Shown piece by piece: positions 6,668 to 13,582 of a DNA stretch of 22,819 bases. Position numbers and translations under genes: made by a program. The notes under the pieces are model-generated. The model did not search any database, was not told the origin of the DNA, and was given only the letters and a program-made list of their open reading frames with translations. Every line of letters starts with the position of its first letter. Position 1 is the first letter of the stretch. This DNA is from a virus, in the IMG/VR virus record IMGVR_UViG_3300027754_000464, positions 1 through 22,819 of that record. One strand, 5' to 3'.

Positions 6668-7514
6668 CTATGTCTTTTTTACCACCATCAATGATGTGTA
6701 AATCAGGAGTTTTCTTGTCCATGAACGCTTCCAATCTTAGGTATGACCAAACTGCTACTTTAGTTGCTTCTAAGGTACTATCTTGGTTAAACGCTAAATA
6801 GTCTAACCCTGCCTTCTCTACTACAGACTTGTAACGGGGTCTTGCTTGGGCTTTCATCTTCTTGGGATAACGGTTTAACTTAGTGCCATCCCAGACAATA
6901 GTCTCGCCTCGTCTCATAGGAGAAAGCCAAGACAATGTGCTGGCGGTGGCAAATGGTACCTGTCTTAGGTTGTCAGGCTTGGCGCAGGCTAGGGCATGGT
7001 ACTGGGTGCCAAACTGCCTTTGATAGCCTCTGGTGACCGCTGAGAGGCTAGTAACAGCCTCAATTTCGTCGTTGGGAATGACTACGTTTTGGTGTTTTTC
7101 AGACATGGCTTTGAGGGCTGGTAGCCCGTATTCTTCATGCCAAACTACCCATAGTTTAGGGTCGTTCTCAAAGAAAGGGCGTTGTGCTTCTACCCACGCT
7201 TGTCCCAGAACCAATGAGTCAAACTCGGTAAAGGCAAATGCTCTTTCAGAGTTATCCACAAGGAACTCTTGATACTCAATGGCTAAAGAAGTTAACTCTT
7301 CTTTAGAGAGTCCAGCCTTGTCTGCCTGGGCCGCTCCTGACTCAATGACCACCAGGGTACTTGCATCAAAGTGTTCTGAGATTAACCATCTTTTGGTTTT
7401 AGGCAAACCTCTTTTGCGCAGTCCCCAAAAGTTGAGTCCCATCAACTCAACTTTCATACCTTCTAAAAGGGTGCGATTACTTCCTACCTCAGCACCAGAG
7501 AATATTACTCTCAT
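6009..7514 (-). CDS. Conserved phage-type protein: predicted barrel domain plus four-Cys cluster domain
   Basis: 501 aa, function not recognised. Residues 1-260 contain about eight short hydrophobic strands alternating with helices, each ending in acidic or polar residues: MRVIFSG, LVVIESG, FAFTEFDS, LWVVWHEEYG, NVVIPNDE, YHALACA, STLSWLSP and ETIVWDG. This is the pattern of a TIM barrel with a negatively charged active-site rim. A linker (about 265-360) carries two SDNSD repeats. Residues 361-390 hold C366, C369, C375 and C384 (QCDTCFVAANCPAF...NTC), suitable for zinc or an iron-sulfur cluster, followed by a helical C-terminal domain with EMQGQRVAFMRFAEE. The start overlaps the upstream stop by 4 nt (ATGA). 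The C-terminal half resembles conserved actinophage proteins without known function. A base- or nucleotide-modifying enzyme is one possibility, unproven. Confidence 0.75.
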   Translation of the reverse strand: MRVIFSGAEVGSNRTLLEGMKVELMGLNFWGLRKRGLPKTKRWLISEHFDASTLVVIESGAAQADKAGLSKEELTSLAIEYQEFLVDNSERAFAFTEFDSLVLGQAWVEAQRPFFENDPKLWVVWHEEYGLPALKAMSEKHQNVVIPNDEIEAVTSLSAVTRGYQRQFGTQYHALACAKPDNLRQVPFATASTLSWLSPMRRGETIVWDGTKLNRYPKKMKAQARPRYKSVVEKAGLDYLAFNQDSTLEATKVAVWSYLRLEAFMDKKTPDLHIIDGGKKDIVSDNSDTPLLSGLGELGGYLSDNSDLDMRKKEPTELVQRAPEEIQNLPVFGYKMKTVVETDDDGRDVLKDVPVISNQSSSLRQCDTCFVAANCPAFKPSNTCAFNLPVEVKTKEQLKALLTTIIEMQGQRVAFMRFAEEMNGGYADPNLSQEIDRLLKLVGNVNEMDQNKEFIQITASRQSSGGVLSAIFGDRAQALKELPEALREDTVTRIISESIEE

Positions 7515-8008
7515 ACTCCAGGCTCTGCCCAGAAGTCTTGTTCTTTAGGACGTTGAGCGTCTTTAGCCTTTGCCGTGTTTACACGGTTGACTGAGGCTTC
7601 AATGTCTGCCCACCTACGTACTTTGGTTGGAGCATCTGGGCGATTCTCTACCTTTATGTACCCAGGATGGCTAAACAATAAAGCGGTTACATTTTGTACT
7701 TCGAATGCCCAAGCACACATTGAAGGGTCTGCATCAACATACATCTCAAGGGGAGATTTTGAACGTGCTAAAAGAAACTGTCTTTTCTTTAGGTCTTCAC
7801 CCTCTAAGTGAGCAGATGCATCGTACAACTCATCATAGTTAATGATTCCATGATTTTGTAACCATTGTTCAGCATCTTCTCGTTTACGACTTGTCGTAAG
7901 AGATACTCTATGGGCGTTGTTTAAAGCGTAATAAAGGATTACTCCTGCTCGGATTGGTTCCCCAGATTCCGAACTTAGTACGCCGTCTAGTGATACGAGT
8001 ATGTTCAT
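7511..8008 (-). CDS. HAD-like phosphatase/nucleotidase-fold protein with altered motif I
   Basis: 165 aa. The order of motifs suggests the HAD fold: N-terminal ILVSLDGVL (motif I position), LTTSRKREDAEQWL (motif II with T/S), and YVDADPSMCAWAFEVQ near 89-104 (motif III/IV-like acidic pair) before a beta-strand and HPGY. HAD enzymes use the first Asp of DxDG as nucleophile; here it is Ser6 (S-L-D-G), with only D8 kept. Catalysis by the usual route is therefore doubtful, unless D8 or another group serves. Related actinophage proteins may share this change. The stop overlaps the 501-aa gene's ATG (ATGA), so the two are coupled and may act together. It may be a 5'-nucleotidase relative supporting dNTP metabolism, or a regulatory pseudo-enzyme. 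Confidence 0.7.
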   Translation of the reverse strand: MNILVSLDGVLSSESGEPIRAGVILYYALNNAHRVSLTTSRKREDAEQWLQNHGIINYDELYDASAHLEGEDLKKRQFLLARSKSPLEMYVDADPSMCAWAFEVQNVTALLFSHPGYIKVENRPDAPTKVRRWADIEASVNRVNTAKAKDAQRPKEQDFWAEPGV

Positions 8009-8015
8009 TTATTCT

Positions 8016-8366
8016 TTAATGTTTCCTAATCTCGTGTGGTGCCCAACCATCTGGGTTATTTGGAGCAAAAGAATGCTTGTAAGTCATCCCTTTTAGATTA
8101 GGCGTGGAATACGAATGTTCGTTAGTGACATACCTACTGTCTGTTGTTTTTCTAGTATCGGTTACAGGCAGACTGTGAACGTGCACTACATACGGTTCGC
8201 TTCGGTCTACAGACAAAACCGTGTGTTTTTTACCAAACACTTTGTTTCCTTGCCCTCTAAAAGAAACTACGTCTCCTTCTTTCAAAGTGTTCAGTACATT
8301 AAATTGTGCTGGACTCAGATTAGGGTTTGCTGGATAATTTGGGTCTGGGTATGTGTGCTCTTTCAT
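8016..8366 (-). CDS. Hypothetical protein with possible SH3-like beta domain, 116 aa
   Basis: The ATG overlaps the TGA of the upstream nucleotidyltransferase gene (ATGA), so it is probably translated with it. Residues ~28-72 (LKEGDVVSFRGQGNKVFG..., then HTVLSVDRSEPYVVHVH) alternate hydrophobic residues with glycines and look like a small beta-barrel of SH3 or KOW type. The C-terminal part is His/Asn/Pro-rich and carries the repeated aromatics YSTPN and YKHSF. No catalytic motif and no family recognised. Confidence 0.7.
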   Translation of the reverse strand: MKEHTYPDPNYPANPNLSPAQFNVLNTLKEGDVVSFRGQGNKVFGKKHTVLSVDRSEPYVVHVHSLPVTDTRKTTDSRYVTNEHSYSTPNLKGMTYKHSFAPNNPDGWAPHEIRKH

Positions 8367-9295
8367 CCTTTGGCCCTATACGTTGCTGCTCTCCTAATAA
8401 GGGTCTGGGTATCTGGCAGTTCAATGCCATAGTTTTCTTCTGTTTCCTGCGCTTTGTATGCTGACCAGTACCCAGACAGTTTCTTTAGGGCAGCCACTGT
8501 TCCATACTTCTTACCAGCCTGCCATCTATAGTTGTTAAAATCTTTATAACCTTCACCCTCTTGCTTGAACGCAAACTTACGGGCGCTGTGAATGTCTTCA
8601 AACAATGCGTTTCCTTGCATCAGTGCGTTGTGCATTGCTGTCTCTGCGTTACGGCGGGCTGCATCGTTCTGGGCTGCGTTTAACTTGCCGATAGCCTTAG
8701 AGTAACGAGCAACAATCTCAGTTGCCATATTTAAATCACGTTTTGCAAATTCATCCCAAACCTTGTTGTGTGGCGCACCTTCTTTAGAAGGTTCAACTGT
8801 CCATTCGTTATGGATTAAATCATAGGCTGCGTATGGGTTGATTCGACGAATGTCTGTTGCACCTGGGTTAACATAGAATGTAACCTCAAACCCATTCCAA
8901 TTCTCTGTGTCTGGTTGAAGGTGGGTGCGGAAATCTTCATTCAACATACGGCTAATCTCAACGTCTGACAACCCGTTGTATTCAGCGTGCAACTTACGAA
9001 AGGTAATGTAATCAATTCCTATAAGTACATCTAAGTCACCTGGCTCACGTGCTGCTGACCACTGGTATGAGACTGCAGAACCAGCAACCCATACGTTTGT
9101 CCATGATTCTGGATATTGGTACTCTTCTTTAAGAAATCCAAATAACAATTGAAGAAGTCCATTACGTACCCATCCATTAAGGATGTTTCCAGAAAATAAC
9201 TTAGGGTCTAAATCTGATTCAGGGGCAGAAAAATAGGAAGTAGCGGCACCCTGAATATGTACAGGTTGAGAGTTACTCACTAAGTTACTAAACAT
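8363..9295 (-). CDS. Nucleotidyltransferase (Pol beta superfamily)
   Basis: 310 aa. The superfamily signature is clear: VWVAGSAVSYQW with G72-S73, then GDLDVLIG with the metal-binding D87 and D89, and a likely third acidic residue, E137, in FEVTFYV. Such enzymes transfer a nucleotide to a protein, RNA, small molecule or another nucleotide. The rest of the protein is helical (about 185-300) and may form the acceptor-binding part. No HEPN partner, antitoxin or tRNA-type C-terminal domain is visible, so it is not assigned to a MNT toxin-antitoxin pair or CCA enzyme. It overlaps the 116-aa gene downstream by 4 nt, and the small 91-aa gene lies 4 nt upstream. Similar genes occur in actinophage replication regions. 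Substrate unknown. Confidence 0.85.
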   Translation of the reverse strand: MFSNLVSNSQPVHIQGAATSYFSAPESDLDPKLFSGNILNGWVRNGLLQLLFGFLKEEYQYPESWTNVWVAGSAVSYQWSAAREPGDLDVLIGIDYITFRKLHAEYNGLSDVEISRMLNEDFRTHLQPDTENWNGFEVTFYVNPGATDIRRINPYAAYDLIHNEWTVEPSKEGAPHNKVWDEFAKRDLNMATEIVARYSKAIGKLNAAQNDAARRNAETAMHNALMQGNALFEDIHSARKFAFKQEGEGYKDFNNYRWQAGKKYGTVAALKKLSGYWSAYKAQETEENYGIELPDTQTLIRRAATYRAKG

Positions 9296-9299
9296 AGGA

Positions 9300-9575
9300 C
9301 TAGTTTAGGGTTGGTTTAATGCCTCTATCGCTTAAAGCGTCAATTATCTTTGACTTAATCTCTGCACTAGGGTCTATAGGCTGCAATAATTGCGCTACTG
9401 ATTTGGCAATTCTATCTGCCAAAAGAAGATGTTCAATTTCTGAGACTAGTTCTTTAGAAGTTTGATAGATGTCAAAAGTAGTTGCCTGGCGAGTAATGCC
9501 TTCTCCAGCCTCAACTGTTTCCGTTGCTAAAGTGCCGTCATCATTAATTGTAACAATGTATTTTGCTTGTGCCAT
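9300..9575 (-). CDS. Hypothetical protein, 91 aa
   Basis: I chose ATG 9575 (protein begins MAQAKYIV) because it has AGAAGGA upstream and shares its A with the stop of the preceding gene (TAATG). A longer in-frame reading to 9644 would overlap that gene by 70 nt. The protein starts with two beta-strands (YIVTINDDGTLATETVEAG) and continues as an amphipathic helix (about 35-75, SKELVSEIEHLLLADRIAKSV) with a helical C-terminus. It could be a small dimeric or adaptor protein. No family recognised. Confidence 0.72.
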   Translation of the reverse strand: MAQAKYIVTINDDGTLATETVEAGEGITRQATTFDIYQTSKELVSEIEHLLLADRIAKSVAQLLQPIDPSAEIKSKIIDALSDRGIKPTLN

Positions 9576-10126
9576 TATCGGATTCCTTCTATTAGTTTTT
9601 GCTTGCGTTGGTTTACAGCAATAGATACTGGGCAGAAATTGCAAAGGTATGTTTTTGGACCTGCTTCGTCTTGGTAACGTGCCATACCTTCAGCCTTACG
9701 TTCTTTAACTGTATTAGGTATAAGAAGTTTGCTCTTGTCTTGCCAATCTGGGCAACCTTCTTTTGGTTTGTTGTGCTTTACGTAGCACGACATAGCGTCT
9801 TCTAAAAAAATAGAACGTGAGTCATAAAAAGTATCGTCAATTTCTGCAAGACCTTTAGAACCTCCGCCTTTAATCTGGCGAATAATTTCTTTTTTAGACT
9901 CTGATTTTGCCCATGCTCGTAAGGGAAGAACAAACAATTTGCCCTTGTGTGGCTCGCCAGATGGAAAGACATGTGCTTCACAAGCAATTGTTAACAAATG
10001 GTCTAATTCTGGGTCACCGTCATACGGAGGTAATTCTTCTAATTTGTCGCAGACAAGACAGTACAACAAACGAAACATAGGTTCATCTGCAGTTGGTTTT
10101 TGCCCAAGTAAAGGTACGTTACTCAT
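9575..10126 (-). CDS. Cys-rich conserved phage protein, probable metal binding, 183 aa
   Basis: The ATG has a strong AAGGAG six bases upstream. Two Cys groups are visible: YCLVC (C23, C26) with ACEAH (C49, H52), and C114, C125 (GCPDW) with LCNFC (C162, C165) near the C-terminus. These could form two zinc sites, or one iron-sulfur cluster from the later set. The middle contains a basic patch, RQIKGGGSKG. The N-terminal CxxC-x22-CxxH is zinc-ribbon-like. I do not recognise a function. Its good ribosome binding site and the 35-nt gap before it suggest a new translation unit after the small-gene block. Confidence 0.75.
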   Translation of the reverse strand: MSNVPLLGQKPTADEPMFRLLYCLVCDKLEELPPYDGDPELDHLLTIACEAHVFPSGEPHKGKLFVLPLRAWAKSESKKEIIRQIKGGGSKGLAEIDDTFYDSRSIFLEDAMSCYVKHNKPKEGCPDWQDKSKLLIPNTVKERKAEGMARYQDEAGPKTYLCNFCPVSIAVNQRKQKLIEGIR

Positions 10127-10161
10127 TGTGCTCCTTGTAATAGTCCGATTATCCTAACAGA

Positions 10162-10542
10162 TTATGCGTCCCAAAGACTCTGTTCTGTTGTATCTGCTTT
10201 AGCCTTTTTCTTGGCTGCTGCTGCTTCACGTTTAGTTTCTGCAGCACTTTTTACTCCAATTGCTCTGCGTACAATTGATTGATGTTTACCAGTTGGTGAA
10301 CTGTGAGAAACGTCTGGATAAATCCATCCACCTTCATGGTGAACAGCAATAGGTGTGTTGTATGACTTAACATGGTAGTCAGTTGTATTTGCTACTTCTT
10401 CAAGTTGTTTTGAAAACTGTGTGCCAGATAGCCAACCGTGTGAAGATGGTGCACCTTTGACGCCTTCCATGTTTGAACCTTTGAACTCTTCTCGTCCTTG
10501 GATGAGTGGTCCAGCCTTTGTATTAGAAGTTCTTTTAGCCAT
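10162..10542 (-). CDS. Hypothetical protein with DUF8033-like segment, 126 aa
   Basis: Residues ~55-95 contain YHVKSYNTPIAVHHEGGWIY followed by PDVSHSSPTGKHQS. I associate this pattern (YNTPIAxH...W..P...YS.TTxKHQ) with a short domain in phage and plasmid proteins, labelled DUF8033 as far as I recall; its function is unknown. The rest is basic and probably disordered, with an AAAAKKKAKA tract near the C-terminus and a final SLWDA. The gene begins with the stereotyped junction TAATCATG and is the last gene of the 13-gene block. Confidence 0.7.
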   Translation of the reverse strand: MAKRTSNTKAGPLIQGREEFKGSNMEGVKGAPSSHGWLSGTQFSKQLEEVANTTDYHVKSYNTPIAVHHEGGWIYPDVSHSSPTGKHQSIVRRAIGVKSAAETKREAAAAKKKAKADTTEQSLWDA

Positions 10543-10544
10543 GA

Positions 10545-10748
10545 TTATTTACCCTGTCCTTTTTGTCTGTCATCGTGATATTTTTTCATAGCGTTTCTTT
10601 TAGTGTAACCTTGAAATTGTTGGCTGTGTAAGTAACCATCAACCATGCTGCTTACTTCGTAGGCACCAGAAGGAGAAACTTTGTTAACAGTCATATCGCT
10701 ATAATTGCGACGCTTTGGTGAATCTCCTGAAACTGTTGTTTTAGCCAT
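10545..10748 (-). CDS. Small basic protein, 67 aa
   Basis: GATGGGAAAATA precedes the ATG. The protein begins with a disordered basic stretch, then YEVSSMVDGYLHSQQF and QGYTKRNAMKKYHDD, a pattern of two or three beta-strands and a helix seen in short phage proteins of unknown function (G-x-Y...V-x-G-Y...F-x-G-Y-T-K-x-x-A). It ends in GQGK, because the last codons double as the ribosome binding site (AGGGTAAATAATC) of the next gene. Role unknown. Confidence 0.7.
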   Translation of the reverse strand: MAKTTVSGDSPKRRNYSDMTVNKVSPSGAYEVSSMVDGYLHSQQFQGYTKRNAMKKYHDDRQKGQGK

Positions 10749-10766
10749 TATTTTCCCATCGCTTTC

Positions 10767-10934
10767 TTAACCTTCGTAATAATTAGGTTGTTCACTTGCA
10801 AAACGTTTTTGAATTTTTCTGTTTAATTCTTCATTGGAGTATTCTTCACCTAGTGCAGCATCCATCTCATCTCGTGTAGGTGACTTTGTTATTCTGCGTT
10901 TAGAGTTTGGTGCTCTATTAGGTACTTTAGGCAT
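10767..10934 (-). CDS. Small protein, 55 aa
   Basis: The ATG follows AAAGGACGCGATTAATC; the upstream gene's TAA lies two bases before the ATG. The N-terminal ~20 residues are basic (PNSKRRITKSPTRDEM); the C-terminal half is a charged helix (DAALGEEYSNEELNRKIQKR) ending in NYYEG. The split charge suggests a small nucleic-acid- or protein-binding adaptor. No family recognised. Support comes from packing in the block, a good ribosome binding site and the shared junction type. Confidence 0.65.
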   Translation of the reverse strand: MPKVPNRAPNSKRRITKSPTRDEMDAALGEEYSNEELNRKIQKRFASEQPNYYEG

Positions 10935-10936
10935 GA

Positions 10937-11254
10937 TTAATCGCGTCCTTTAAACTTCTTTAGCGCAGCATCTCTTTTAACTTTGTCTTTAATTTCAAAA
11001 ATTCTTGCCTCTGTAATTGCGCTACCACTAACTGGAGACTCAGACTTAGTTGTTCTAATACTTTTTTTGATACTAAGTTTTGTAGCCTTTGTTTTTCCGT
11101 CTGCTTTTTTTGTAACTCTTTTTGTTCCAGCAAACTCTAATCCAGCCTTACGCTTCTTTTCATCAGAAGCCATCATTCTATTTCGGCTTTGTTGAAGTGC
11201 ACGTTTTTTAAGTGCTTCTTCAGCAACTTTGTCACCTTTACGAATAATAGCCAT
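10937..11254 (-). CDS. Lys-rich basic protein, 105 aa
   Basis: Nearly one residue in four is Lys or Arg, with Ala and Ser in between. There is no hydrophobic core beyond two short amphipathic helices (about 8-35 and 80-100). The composition resembles histone-like or DNA-condensing peptides, or a virion-internal DNA-binding protein; this is inference from composition only. The junction upstream is AGAGGTAAGTAATCATGG, and the C-terminus ends KGRD, again because AAAGGA is the next gene's ribosome binding site. Confidence 0.7.
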   Translation of the reverse strand: MAIIRKGDKVAEEALKKRALQQSRNRMMASDEKKRKAGLEFAGTKRVTKKADGKTKATKLSIKKSIRTTKSESPVSGSAITEARIFEIKDKVKRDAALKKFKGRD

Positions 11255-11256
11255 GA

Positions 11257-11490
11257 TTACTTACCTCTGTTTCTTGTACGTGAAGTTAATCTTCCGTCGT
11301 TAAGTGTGTACTCATTTTTCATAGCGTTTTTCAACAAATAAACGGGGTCTTTATGTTTACCTAAACCAGCAACTGGTTCCCCAGTTAAACTTGCGGTTGC
11401 TTTCATAGAGCGTTGTTTGTTTTTCAAACCTTTTCTTAAAGTATTTGCTGAAGAAAGTACGCCTTGTCTACGACGGTCATTAAACTCCAT
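11257..11490 (-). CDS. Small basic protein with FNDRR N-terminus, 77 aa
   Basis: It starts MEFNDRRRQ, closely matching MLFNDRRKA of the 102-aa gene at 11702-12010, so the two N-termini look related by duplication or share a targeting or recognition tag. The remainder is basic and Gly/Ala/Thr-rich, with VYLLKNAMKNEYTL as the only hydrophobic patch. It ends NRGK, the GGTAAG of these codons forming the ribosome binding site of the next gene. Function unknown. Confidence 0.7.
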   Translation of the reverse strand: MEFNDRRRQGVLSSANTLRKGLKNKQRSMKATASLTGEPVAGLGKHKDPVYLLKNAMKNEYTLNDGRLTSRTRNRGK

Positions 11491-11492
11491 GA

Positions 11493-11699
11493 TTACTTAC
11501 CTGGGTTTACTTTGTTTGGGTACTCAGATGTTAGAAAACCATAACCATAAAATGGGTTGAGTGATTGACGATTGTCAATCGTTGCTTCGTCACCTAGACC
11601 AGGGGTTACCTCTGTATCTGGACGAGCCTTGCGGTACTTGCCATCTGTTGCGCCTGCATCTAAGCCTGCGTTCATTGAACGTGATGAGTTAACTGTCAT
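11493..11699 (-). CDS. Small Gly/Asn/Tyr-rich protein, 68 aa
   Basis: The ATG follows AGAAGTAATC. The composition is Gly, Asn, Asp and Ser with an aromatic patch LNPFYGYGFLTSEYPN near the C-terminus. That patch is unusual in an otherwise basic block and could pack onto a partner. It is probably disordered alone. It ends NPGK by the same junction rule as its neighbours. No family recognised. Confidence 0.68.
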   Translation of the reverse strand: MTVNSSRSMNAGLDAGATDGKYRKARPDTEVTPGLGDEATIDNRQSLNPFYGYGFLTSEYPNKVNPGK

Positions 11700-11701
11700 G
11701 A

Positions 11702-12010
11702 TTACTTCTGACCTTTCTTATAACCTGGTTCTTGCATCTTGCGATAAGCAGGTGCGTCATACCCTCTAACGTCTTCTTTTTTTGAAACAATCTTTGCTGC
11801 TGTTGCATATTGTTCTTTTCTAGAACGATTATCATAAGTGCCTCTGGCTTCTTTTCCTACATCAGCACGTTCGTTACGATTAAACTCTGTTGAACCTGTT
11901 GTAGGCGCTTTAGTGGCTCTCAAAGTTCCTGCCTTTGCCATAGCAGAAATCTGTGCTTTGGTTGTAGCACTTGCGGCTTTCTTAGCCTTACGGCGGTCGT
12001 TAAATAACAT
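11702..12010 (-). CDS. Basic Ala/Lys-rich protein with FNDRR N-terminus, 102 aa
   Basis: It starts MLFNDRRKAKKAAS, like the 77-aa gene at 11257-11490, and carries a second related element, EFNRNERADVGK, around residues 42-53. The rest is basic, Ala/Thr-rich and likely disordered. The ATG shares its A with the upstream stop (TAATG) and AAAGAAGGACAG supplies the ribosome binding site. It marks the change between the two junction types of the block. Function unknown; the shared N-terminus is the main clue. Confidence 0.7.
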   Translation of the reverse strand: MLFNDRRKAKKAASATTKAQISAMAKAGTLRATKAPTTGSTEFNRNERADVGKEARGTYDNRSRKEQYATAAKIVSKKEDVRGYDAPAYRKMQEPGYKKGQK

Positions 12011-13014
12011 TACTGTCCTTCTTTCGCTGCTTGTTCTGCTCGAATTCGTTCCATGCGCTTGGCACGCCCTGCCTGTGAACGCTCTGTACGAGCATCCATA
12101 GTCTTTTTACCAAGTCCTAGTCTCTCACCTGCGGCTTGTTTTGCGTATGCAAACTGCTTAGGAGAATCAGGATGGCTAGGATTTGAGGCTGCTGTGTGAG
12201 CCATTTTTAGGATTTCACCCATGCTGTGGTCTAGTTGTGCTACATGGGCATGGGTTTCGTTAAAGTCTGCGTGATGGGAGTGGTACTCATCAGTGCCATG
12301 AGTGGATTGCATACGACCAAGATGTAAAAATGCTTTGCCTGTCAGTTGCTTGAGGCGCTCATGATGCTCTGGACCTGATTGTGAGTATCCTTGTTCCGCA
12401 ACAGTTTGTGGAGCACCTGGCAACTCATAGGTTTTCTTTTGCTCTTCTGGACCAGCAGTTGGAAGGACAGTTGTTACTGCTGACCTTTTTGCTGCTTCAA
12501 TGTTTGACTCATCAACACGAACTACTTTGCCGTCAACCTTTGCTGCTTGCCCCTTTTTAATGTTAGGAACAACAACTTTTCCTGTCTTAGGGTCAAGGGG
12601 TCTACCGCTTCTTGTTTTTCTGCGTTTTCTACTTGTGCGTGCTTTAGGCTCTTCATTTTTTAACGTAACCGCCATTACACCATTACGAAGTTCACGGTTT
12701 TTTGCAGGACGCAATCCTGTTTGACGCATTTTGCGACCAGTGCTAACGAGTGAACCTTTTAGTACTGGTTTTGGTGCCGCTGATGGACCTTGCTCTTCTT
12801 GCCCTGATACACGTGTTGAATCAATACCTTCTACCTTTGTAAAAGTTGGCCCTGTTTCTACTTTTGCAACAGCAGCCTTTTTTCTCCTGCGGCGTGTACT
12901 ATCAGAAGGAACTACTGATGGTATAAGAGGTGTGTCTCCAACACCTTTATTTTCACGAATCGCTTTTCTTTCAGCAGGTGTTTTGGCGTGGGGATTTTTT
13001 GGGTCACGTGCCAT
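12010..13014 (-). CDS. Long disordered basic protein with His-rich helix, 334 aa
   Basis: This is the largest gene of the block. Residues 1-200 are low-complexity and basic, with RRRRKK (41-46) and RKRRK (129-133) clusters resembling DNA- or RNA-binding tails. Residues ~210-300 form a probable helical region with 12 His (217-281, for example DEYHSHHAD), which could bind metal or respond to pH. The C-terminus is a charged helix rich in Arg, Ala and Glu. No known domain. Both ends use one-base TAATG overlaps. A virion-internal or scaffold-like protein and a nucleoid-binding protein are both compatible with the composition. Confidence 0.72.
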   Translation of the reverse strand: MARDPKNPHAKTPAERKAIRENKGVGDTPLIPSVVPSDSTRRRRKKAAVAKVETGPTFTKVEGIDSTRVSGQEEQGPSAAPKPVLKGSLVSTGRKMRQTGLRPAKNRELRNGVMAVTLKNEEPKARTSRKRRKTRSGRPLDPKTGKVVVPNIKKGQAAKVDGKVVRVDESNIEAAKRSAVTTVLPTAGPEEQKKTYELPGAPQTVAEQGYSQSGPEHHERLKQLTGKAFLHLGRMQSTHGTDEYHSHHADFNETHAHVAQLDHSMGEILKMAHTAASNPSHPDSPKQFAYAKQAAGERLGLGKKTMDARTERSQAGRAKRMERIRAEQAAKEGQ

Positions 13015-13220
13015 TACTTAACCATCTTGTTTTTTGCACGGTTGTAACGTTCTTGTGTAACGCAGTTTAAACAACGTCCATTATTACTATGCATAAACTC
13101 AACTGGGTTCATAATAATTCCACATGTTGGGCATGGGTGAGAACCTTTGTAATTAATTGCATTTTCGGCAATTTTCTTTGCTTGCAACTCCATTGTAATC
13201 ATGCCGTCGCCATCATCCAT
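13014..13220 (-). CDS. Small zinc-ribbon protein, 68 aa
   Basis: Two knuckles are clear: HPCPTCG (C30, C33) and GRCLNC (C50, C53), 16 residues apart, followed by a basic helix (TQERYNRAKNKMVK). An acidic N-terminus (MDDGDG) leads into a short helix. It looks like a small nucleic-acid-binding zinc ribbon. It lies between the His-rich 334-aa protein and a 120-aa protein with one-base TAATG overlaps on both sides. Confidence 0.78.
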   Translation of the reverse strand: MDDGDGMITMELQAKKIAENAINYKGSHPCPTCGIIMNPVEFMHSNNGRCLNCVTQERYNRAKNKMVK

Positions 13221-13582
13221 TAGGTATTACCCAAGTCATTTCTACTAGAAGCACTGTATCCGCCAACTCCACCTGAATACCATGATACACGTGGCTCTGT
13301 GTAATTGCGGTCTACACTAACAATATCTTCAATGGTTGGTTCAATTCTTGCGCCATAGCCAAAACGGTCTGGAAATAAAGTAATCTGTGGAAGTGGTGGA
13401 CGAACCATTGCTTGAATATCTTTACCAGGTATGTTCATAATCATTAACGCTTGAGAAACTAAACGTTCAGCATTTGATGACCATGGGCCGTTGTATTGCC
13501 AACGCTTGGCTACCTGGTCAGGTTGGATTGGTGCACGCCACGGTTTAGTGTGGTCATAAACTCCATCAACTGGTTGTGTCAT
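13220..13582 (-). CDS. Hypothetical protein, 120 aa
   Basis: I prefer ATG 13582 (MTQPVDGVYD), which shares its A with the upstream stop like the neighbouring genes, over GTG 13591 three codons earlier. The protein is not obviously disordered: RWQYNGPWSSNAERLVSQALMIMNI and PLPQITLFPDRFGYGARIEP suggest a folded core with a helix and strands. The C-terminus is Gly/Ser/Tyr-rich (WYSGGVGGYSASS). Pro, Trp and Tyr are frequent, as in phage structural proteins. No family recognised. Confidence 0.7.
   Translation of the reverse strand: MTQPVDGVYDHTKPWRAPIQPDQVAKRWQYNGPWSSNAERLVSQALMIMNIPGKDIQAMVRPPLPQITLFPDRFGYGARIEPTIEDIVSVDRNYTEPRVSWYSGGVGGYSASSRNDLGNT

Noticed and set aside
6442-6801. Open reading frame on the + strand within the 501-aa gene
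   Set aside because: It is a shadow in the opposite strand of a well-supported gene, with no ribosome binding site and no recognisable product. The same holds for the other + strand frames between 5325 and 22784.
8363-9295. MNT-type toxin-antitoxin nucleotidyltransferase
   Set aside because: The catalytic signature fits the superfamily, but no HEPN-domain partner is adjacent and the protein is larger than MNT antitoxins.
9576-9644. N-terminal extension of the 91-aa protein
   Set aside because: It would overlap the upstream gene by 70 nt, while ATG 9575 has AGAAGGA and a standard one-base overlap.
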